From assembly GCA_011620705.1 (NCBI GenBank), contig WOYR01000099.1, positions 1-8,810 of the forward strand: DNA of 8,810 nucleotides, given 5' to 3'. Below are positions 5,749-8,810 of this stretch, piece after piece (the first letter of the stretch is position 1; each line of letters begins with the position of its first letter). A program made the position numbers and the translations under genes. The notes under the pieces were generated by a model. That model had not been told where the DNA came from, did not search any database, and saw only the letters and a list, made by a program, of their open reading frames with translations. The stretch is from Microbacteriaceae bacterium. GTDB taxonomy: Bacteria > Actinomycetota > Actinomycetes > Actinomycetales > Microbacteriaceae.

Positions 5749-6633
5749 TCATGGGCAGCTCCCCATGGTCGAGAACGCGCTGCTGCCGAGTGCGGCTCCG
5801 CCGCCGGAGAAGCCGAGCACCAGCTCGGCGCCGACCACCTTCGCCGAACTCAGCCGGAGGGCCTCTGGCAGGTACTGGGCGACGCAGAGGGACTGCTGCT
5901 TCAGCAGCGGACGGGCGATCGAGCCGAGCACCGGATCGGCGAGCAGCTGAGACTGGGTGAATGCCTTGCCGGAGACGGTGATGCTCGTCGGGGTGAAGGC
6001 GAGCCTGCCGTTCTGCGCGGAGGGTGACAGGCCGAGGCTGATCGGGACGGCGAGGAAGAGCACCGGCACGGTCGCCGTCGCCATGATCTGCTGATGCTCC
6101 AGGGAGATCGAGTCCAGCTCCACTCCGCTCAAGCGGGAGGCGAGCGCCGCCAGGTCCTTCTCGCTCACGGCATAGCTCACCGCGAACTCGCCCAGCGGCC
6201 GGCCCTGGTCCAGCGGCACCTGCGTCGCGTGCAGCACCGCCGAGCCGCGCAGCTCGCCGAAGGCGAGCCTCGGGATCGCCACATCGACATCCGTGAGCTC
6301 GCCGTTGACAGCCTGGAGCAGCACAGGGCCGCCGCCGATGGCGACGTGGACCTCCGTGCCGGTGGGGAGCCCCAGCGACGACACGAGTTGGGTCGCGATA
6401 CGGTTCTGCGCGTAGCTCCTGGCCGCGGCATCCGCGACGAAGAAGCCGGCGATCAGCACGATGACCACGACGGCGATCGTCACGAGCGGCCACACCCGGC
6501 GCCGCCTGCGCGGAGCGTTCGGCGGCGCCGCCGCGTCCGACGGCATCCGGTTCGACGGCGTCCGGCTCGACGGCATCCGGTTCGACGGCGTCCGGCTCGA
6601 CGGCGCCCGGCTCGACGGCGGCACGGCGGTCAC
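5749..6633 (-). CDS. Membrane-anchored DUF2993/LmeA-like phospholipid-binding protein
   Basis: This 294-residue protein has an N-terminal cytoplasmic repeat region (7-33), an RRRRR cluster (42-46), one transmembrane segment at about 48-67, and an extracytoplasmic domain whose start (ADAAARSYAQNRIATQL, about 67-83), GTEVHVAIGG block and LTDVDVAIPRLAFG block resemble the DUF2993 family. In mycobacteria the DUF2993 protein LmeA is a phospholipid-binding envelope protein linked to lipomannan elongation; the same role here is inference. The start is GTG at 6633, one base after the argS stop, which suggests coupled translation. The same frame stays open much further upstream, but there it only shadows argS. 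In-frame ATGs inside the repeat are possible alternative starts, and all keep the membrane anchor. It ends SCP then TGA. Confidence 0.8.
   Translation of the reverse strand: MTAVPPSSRAPSSRTPSNRMPSSRTPSNRMPSDAAAPPNAPRRRRRVWPLVTIAVVVIVLIAGFFVADAAARSYAQNRIATQLVSSLGLPTGTEVHVAIGGGPVLLQAVNGELTDVDVAIPRLAFGELRGSAVLHATQVPLDQGRPLGEFAVSYAVSEKDLAALASRLSGVELDSISLEHQQIMATATVPVLFLAVPISLGLSPSAQNGRLAFTPTSITVSGKAFTQSQLLADPVLGSIARPLLKQQSLCVAQYLPEALRLSSAKVVGAELVLGFSGGGAALGSSAFSTMGSCP
6539..6621. repeat. 15-base tandem repeat inside the DUF2993 gene
   Basis: Five consecutive 15-base units start at 6539, 6554, 6569, 6584 and 6599, with a partial sixth to 6621. Each begins GACGGC on the plus strand. Units 1 and 3 are identical and units 2 and 4 are identical, so a 30-base unit is duplicated. 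In the gene's own frame they encode five-residue repeats of the form P-S-S/N-R-A/T/M (residues about 7-33), in the predicted cytoplasmic N-terminus. The length is a multiple of three, so changes in copy number would keep the frame. Confidence 0.95.
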
Positions 6634-6634
6634 G

Positions 6635-8287
6635 CTACATCCGTTCCGGCGCGCTCGTGCCGACCAGCCCCAGACCGTTGCGCAGCACCTGGCCTGTCGC
6701 GTCGTTGAGCCAGCGGCGGGTCTCGTGCACCGCCTCGACCTCGGCATCGCCCTGCGGGATGACGCGGCAGGCGTCGTACCAGCGGTGGTAGCTGCCCGCC
6801 AGCTCCTCGAGGTAGCGCGCGACGCGGTGCGGTTCGCGGAACTCCGCAGCCTGCAGCGCCACCCGCGGAAAATCGGCGAGCACCCCCAGCAGCGCGCTCT
6901 CGCTCTCGTGCCCGAGCAGGGCTGCGTCGAAGCGGCCGCGCGGCACCCCCGCCGCGTCGGCATTCCGGGCGACCGCCTGGGTGCGGGCGTGCGCGTACTG
7001 CACATAGAACACCGGGTTGTCGTTGGTGCGCCTCGTGAGCAGCTCGAGATCGATGTCGAGATTCGAATCCATCGAGCTGCGCACCAGGGCGTAGCGGGCG
7101 GCGTCCACCCCGACGGCCTCGACGAGGTCTTCGAGCGTGACGACGGTGCCTGCGCGTTTGGACATCCTGACCGGTTCGCCGTCCTGGATCAGGTTGACCA
7201 TCTGGCCGATGAGGATCTCGAGGTTCACGTACGGCACATCCCCGAACGCCGCCGTCATCGCCATGAGGCGGCGCACGTAGCCGTGGTGGTCGGCGCCGAG
7301 CAGGATGAGGTTGCGCTCGAAGCCGCGCTCGCGCTTGTTGAGGTAGTACGCGAGGTCGCCCGAGATGTACGCGGCTTGGCCGTCGCTCTTGATCACGACG
7401 CGATCCTTGTCGTCGCCGAACTCCGTGGTGCGCAGCCAGGTGGCGCCGTCGGCCTCGTAGATGTGGCCGAGTTCTCGCAGGCGGGCGACGGCGTGCTCGA
7501 CGGCGCCGGATTCGTGCAAATCGTTCTCGTGGAAGTACACGTCGAAGTCGACGCCGAAATCGTGCAGGCTCGCCTTGATGTCGCCGAACATCAGCTCGAT
7601 CCCGACCGAGCGGAAGGTCTCCTGGAGCTCGGCGGGCGGCAGCGAATCCAACTCGCCGGGATAGCTCTCGATCACCCGCGCGGCGATGTCGAGGATGTAC
7701 CCGCCGCCGTAGCCGTCTTCCGGCGCCGGCTCGCCCCGGTACGCGGCCACCAGGCTGCGCGCGAAGCGGTCGATCTGGCTCCCGTGGTCGTTGAAGTAGT
7801 ACTCGCGGGTCACCAGGGCGCCCTGCGCCTCGAACAGGCGGGCCAGGCTGTCGCCGACGGCCGCCCAGCGGGCGCCGGCGACCGTGATCGGGCCGGTCGG
7901 ATTGGCCGAGACGAACTCGAGATCCATCGGCACACCCTGGTAGAGGGTGCCGCGGCCGTACTCCTCGCCCGCCTCCACGATCTTCCGGGCCAGCAGGCCC
8001 GCCGCCGCCGCGTCGAGGGTGATGTTGAGGAAGCCGGGGCCGGCCACCTCGGCCCTCGCGATCCCGTCGACCTCGGCCAAGGCGGCCGCCAGGGATGCCG
8101 CGAACTCCCGCGGATCCAACTCGAACCGCTTGCCCAGCTTCAGCGCCACATTGGAGGCCCAGTCGCCGTGATCGCGGTTGCGCGGACGTTCGAGAGTCAC
8201 GTCATCCGCCCCGACCTCATCGGCTCGACCGCCGACCGTCGCGCGGACGGCGTCCAGCAGAGTCGCGGTCAATTCGGCGGGATTCAC
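6635..8287 (-). CDS. argS: Arginyl-tRNA synthetase (class I)
   Basis: ArgS attaches arginine to tRNA-Arg with ATP. The protein is 550 residues from GTG 8287, which I recall as the length of mycobacterial ArgS. It has the N-terminal tRNA D-loop-recognising domain (about 1-100), the catalytic Rossmann domain with EFVSANPTGP (124-133) and REYYFNDHGSQIDRF (161-175), LGADHHGY (330-337), the KMSKS-equivalent RMSKR (374-378), and the helical anticodon-binding domain with YVQYAHAR (428-435), ending in the typical SAPERM. The HIGH box is unusual: the aligned residues are T135-V136-A137-G138. The GTG start is chosen because the homologous N-terminus (NPAEL...) begins there; an ATG at 8365 in the same frame would add 26 unrelated residues. 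It heads the minus-strand gene group and is divergent from the lipoprotein gene. Confidence 0.96.
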   Translation of the reverse strand: MNPAELTATLLDAVRATVGGRADEVGADDVTLERPRNRDHGDWASNVALKLGKRFELDPREFAASLAAALAEVDGIARAEVAGPGFLNITLDAAAAGLLARKIVEAGEEYGRGTLYQGVPMDLEFVSANPTGPITVAGARWAAVGDSLARLFEAQGALVTREYYFNDHGSQIDRFARSLVAAYRGEPAPEDGYGGGYILDIAARVIESYPGELDSLPPAELQETFRSVGIELMFGDIKASLHDFGVDFDVYFHENDLHESGAVEHAVARLRELGHIYEADGATWLRTTEFGDDKDRVVIKSDGQAAYISGDLAYYLNKRERGFERNLILLGADHHGYVRRLMAMTAAFGDVPYVNLEILIGQMVNLIQDGEPVRMSKRAGTVVTLEDLVEAVGVDAARYALVRSSMDSNLDIDLELLTRRTNDNPVFYVQYAHARTQAVARNADAAGVPRGRFDAALLGHESESALLGVLADFPRVALQAAEFREPHRVARYLEELAGSYHRWYDACRVIPQGDAEVEAVHETRRWLNDATGQVLRNGLGLVGTSAPERM

Positions 8288-8295
8288 AAGGAGCG

Positions 8296-8301
8296 ATCCT
8301 A
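8296..8301 (-). promoter_or_regulatory. Candidate argS -10 element and/or ribosome-binding site
   Basis: On the minus strand TAGGAT fits the actinobacterial -10 pattern TANNNT and ends eight bases before the argS GTG. At that distance a transcript could begin at or almost at the start codon (leaderless). The same bases include AGGA, nine bases from the GTG, so they could equally be a Shine-Dalgarno for a transcript starting further upstream. No clear -35 is visible. The rest of the 86-base divergent gap (8288-8373) shows no convincing promoter for the lipoprotein gene, only a CACAAT just before its ATG. Confidence 0.35.
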
Positions 8302-8373
8302 CCCAGGCCCGCTGTTGCCGGCCGCCGCTGCGTGTCTCGGACGGCGCCCAGCCGAAGCGGCGCACAATGGAGC

Positions 8374-8810
8374 ATGCCTGGAATCCGCCGTGCCGTCGTG
8401 CCCATGGCCATCGCCGTGCTCGGGATCGCCGCGCTGAGCGGGTGCGTCCCGACGGCCGCGCCGACCCCCAGCCACTCCGCCGCGAGCGGGACGCCGACCG
8501 CCGGCCCGACCGCGACCCGCACGTCGGCGCCCAGCCCGACGGCCTCCTCGATCCCGGTCACGATCGGCTGCAGCACCCTCATCACCCCGGACGACATGTA
8601 CGCGTTCAATCCGAACTTCGGACTGCTCGACAGCTTCACCCCGGCAGCGGGCAGCGCAGCCGCCACCGCCAAGTCGGAGCAGGGCATCGCCTGCCGCTGG
8701 AGCAACCAGACCAGCGGAGACACCATCGACATCTCGGTGGCCCATCTCGACTCCGCGAGCATCGAGACCCTCAAGAACGACGCCGTCGAGAAGAGCACCC
8801 TGGTGCCCAC
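8374..8810 (+). CDS. Secreted lipoprotein of unknown function, N-terminal part (cut by window edge)
   Basis: This is the only plus-strand gene; 145 codons are visible and the frame is open at the window end. The N-terminus is a lipoprotein signal: two arginines (5-6), a hydrophobic core (about 8-20) and lipobox L-S-G-C with the lipidated cysteine at 24. A low-complexity Pro/Thr/Ser/Ala linker (25-61) probably spans the cell wall. The folded part then begins, with cysteines C66 and C107 that could form a disulfide, and motifs such as AFNPNFGLLDSFTP (77-90) and IACRW (105-109). I recall similar unnamed lipoproteins in Microbacteriaceae but no function. ATG at 8374 gives the best signal peptide; GGAG is only one base before it, so the start may be leaderless or may lie at the in-frame GTG 8398 or ATG 8404. 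Confidence 0.8.
   Translation, partial: MPGIRRAVVPMAIAVLGIAALSGCVPTAAPTPSHSAASGTPTAGPTATRTSAPSPTASSIPVTIGCSTLITPDDMYAFNPNFGLLDSFTPAAGSAAATAKSEQGIACRWSNQTSGDTIDISVAHLDSASIETLKNDAVEKSTLVP

Noticed and set aside
4135..6027. Long plus-strand open frame (630 codons) opposite lysA and the membrane genes
   Set aside because: It is antisense to lysA, runs through the palindrome and three genes, and has the composition of a shadow frame with no domain.
6634..7005. N-terminal extension of the DUF2993 protein (about 124 residues)
   Set aside because: It lies entirely within argS in another frame and is Arg/Ser/Cys-rich without family resemblance. The GTG right after the argS stop is the better start.
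8363..8376. -10 element (CACAAT) for a leaderless lipoprotein transcript
   Set aside because: It lacks the first T of TANNNT, sits only five bases before the ATG, and has no -35 upstream.
6461..8437. Plus-strand open frame (658 codons) opposite argS, beginning with a pentapeptide-like DGIRF/DGVRL repeat
   Set aside because: The pentapeptide-like run is only the antisense reading of the 15-base tandem repeat, and the remainder is antisense to argS. It is not a real pentapeptide-repeat protein.
8217..8810. Minus-strand frame of 197 residues opposite the lipoprotein
   Set aside because: The plus strand has a clear lipobox signal peptide and a Pro/Thr linker. The minus reading has no domain and runs into the argS start.

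Overview
This window looks like a piece of chromosome from a high-GC actinobacterium, most likely of the family Microbacteriaceae. The evidence is the strong G/C bias at third codon positions, the frequent GTG starts, the actinobacterial form of the arginyl-tRNA synthetase, and the gene order argS ... lysA-hom-thrC-thrB-rho, which I know as a conserved actinobacterial neighbourhood. The family-level assignment is inference. I see no phage gene, transposase, CRISPR array, tRNA or rRNA.

Almost everything reads on the minus strand, so in transcription order the layout runs right to left. It begins with argS (8287-6635, arginyl-tRNA synthetase). One base later comes a membrane-anchored DUF2993/LmeA-like lipid-binding protein (6633-5749), then a 73-residue two-helix membrane protein (5714-5493). 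A 167-base non-coding stretch follows, holding a 68-base imperfect palindrome. Next is the lysine/threonine block: lysA (5325-3826), hom (3829-2513), thrC (2457-1351) and thrB (1354-374). Within it lysA/hom and thrC/thrB overlap by ATGA, which suggests translational coupling. After 160 non-coding bases containing hairpins comes the first 71 codons of rho (213-1), cut by the window edge. On the plus strand, divergent from argS, is the start of a secreted lipoprotein gene (8374-8810, cut by the right edge).

Functionally the core is amino-acid synthesis from aspartate. Hom reduces aspartate semialdehyde to homoserine, and ThrB and ThrC convert homoserine to threonine. LysA makes lysine from meso-diaminopimelate in the competing branch. 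ArgS and Rho are housekeeping functions. The two membrane genes between argS and lysA are probably cell-envelope functions that happen to share the transcription unit.

I did not find an obviously new biological system; this is mainly ordinary core genome. The points most worth a second look are: (1) the long palindrome and further hairpins in front of lysA, one of which could mask the lysA ribosome-binding site; (2) an ArgS whose HIGH signature reads T-V-A-G, with no histidine; (3) a 15-base tandem repeat encoding a five-residue repeat at the N-terminus of the DUF2993 protein; (4) a structured leader before rho; and (5) a possible leaderless start of argS.
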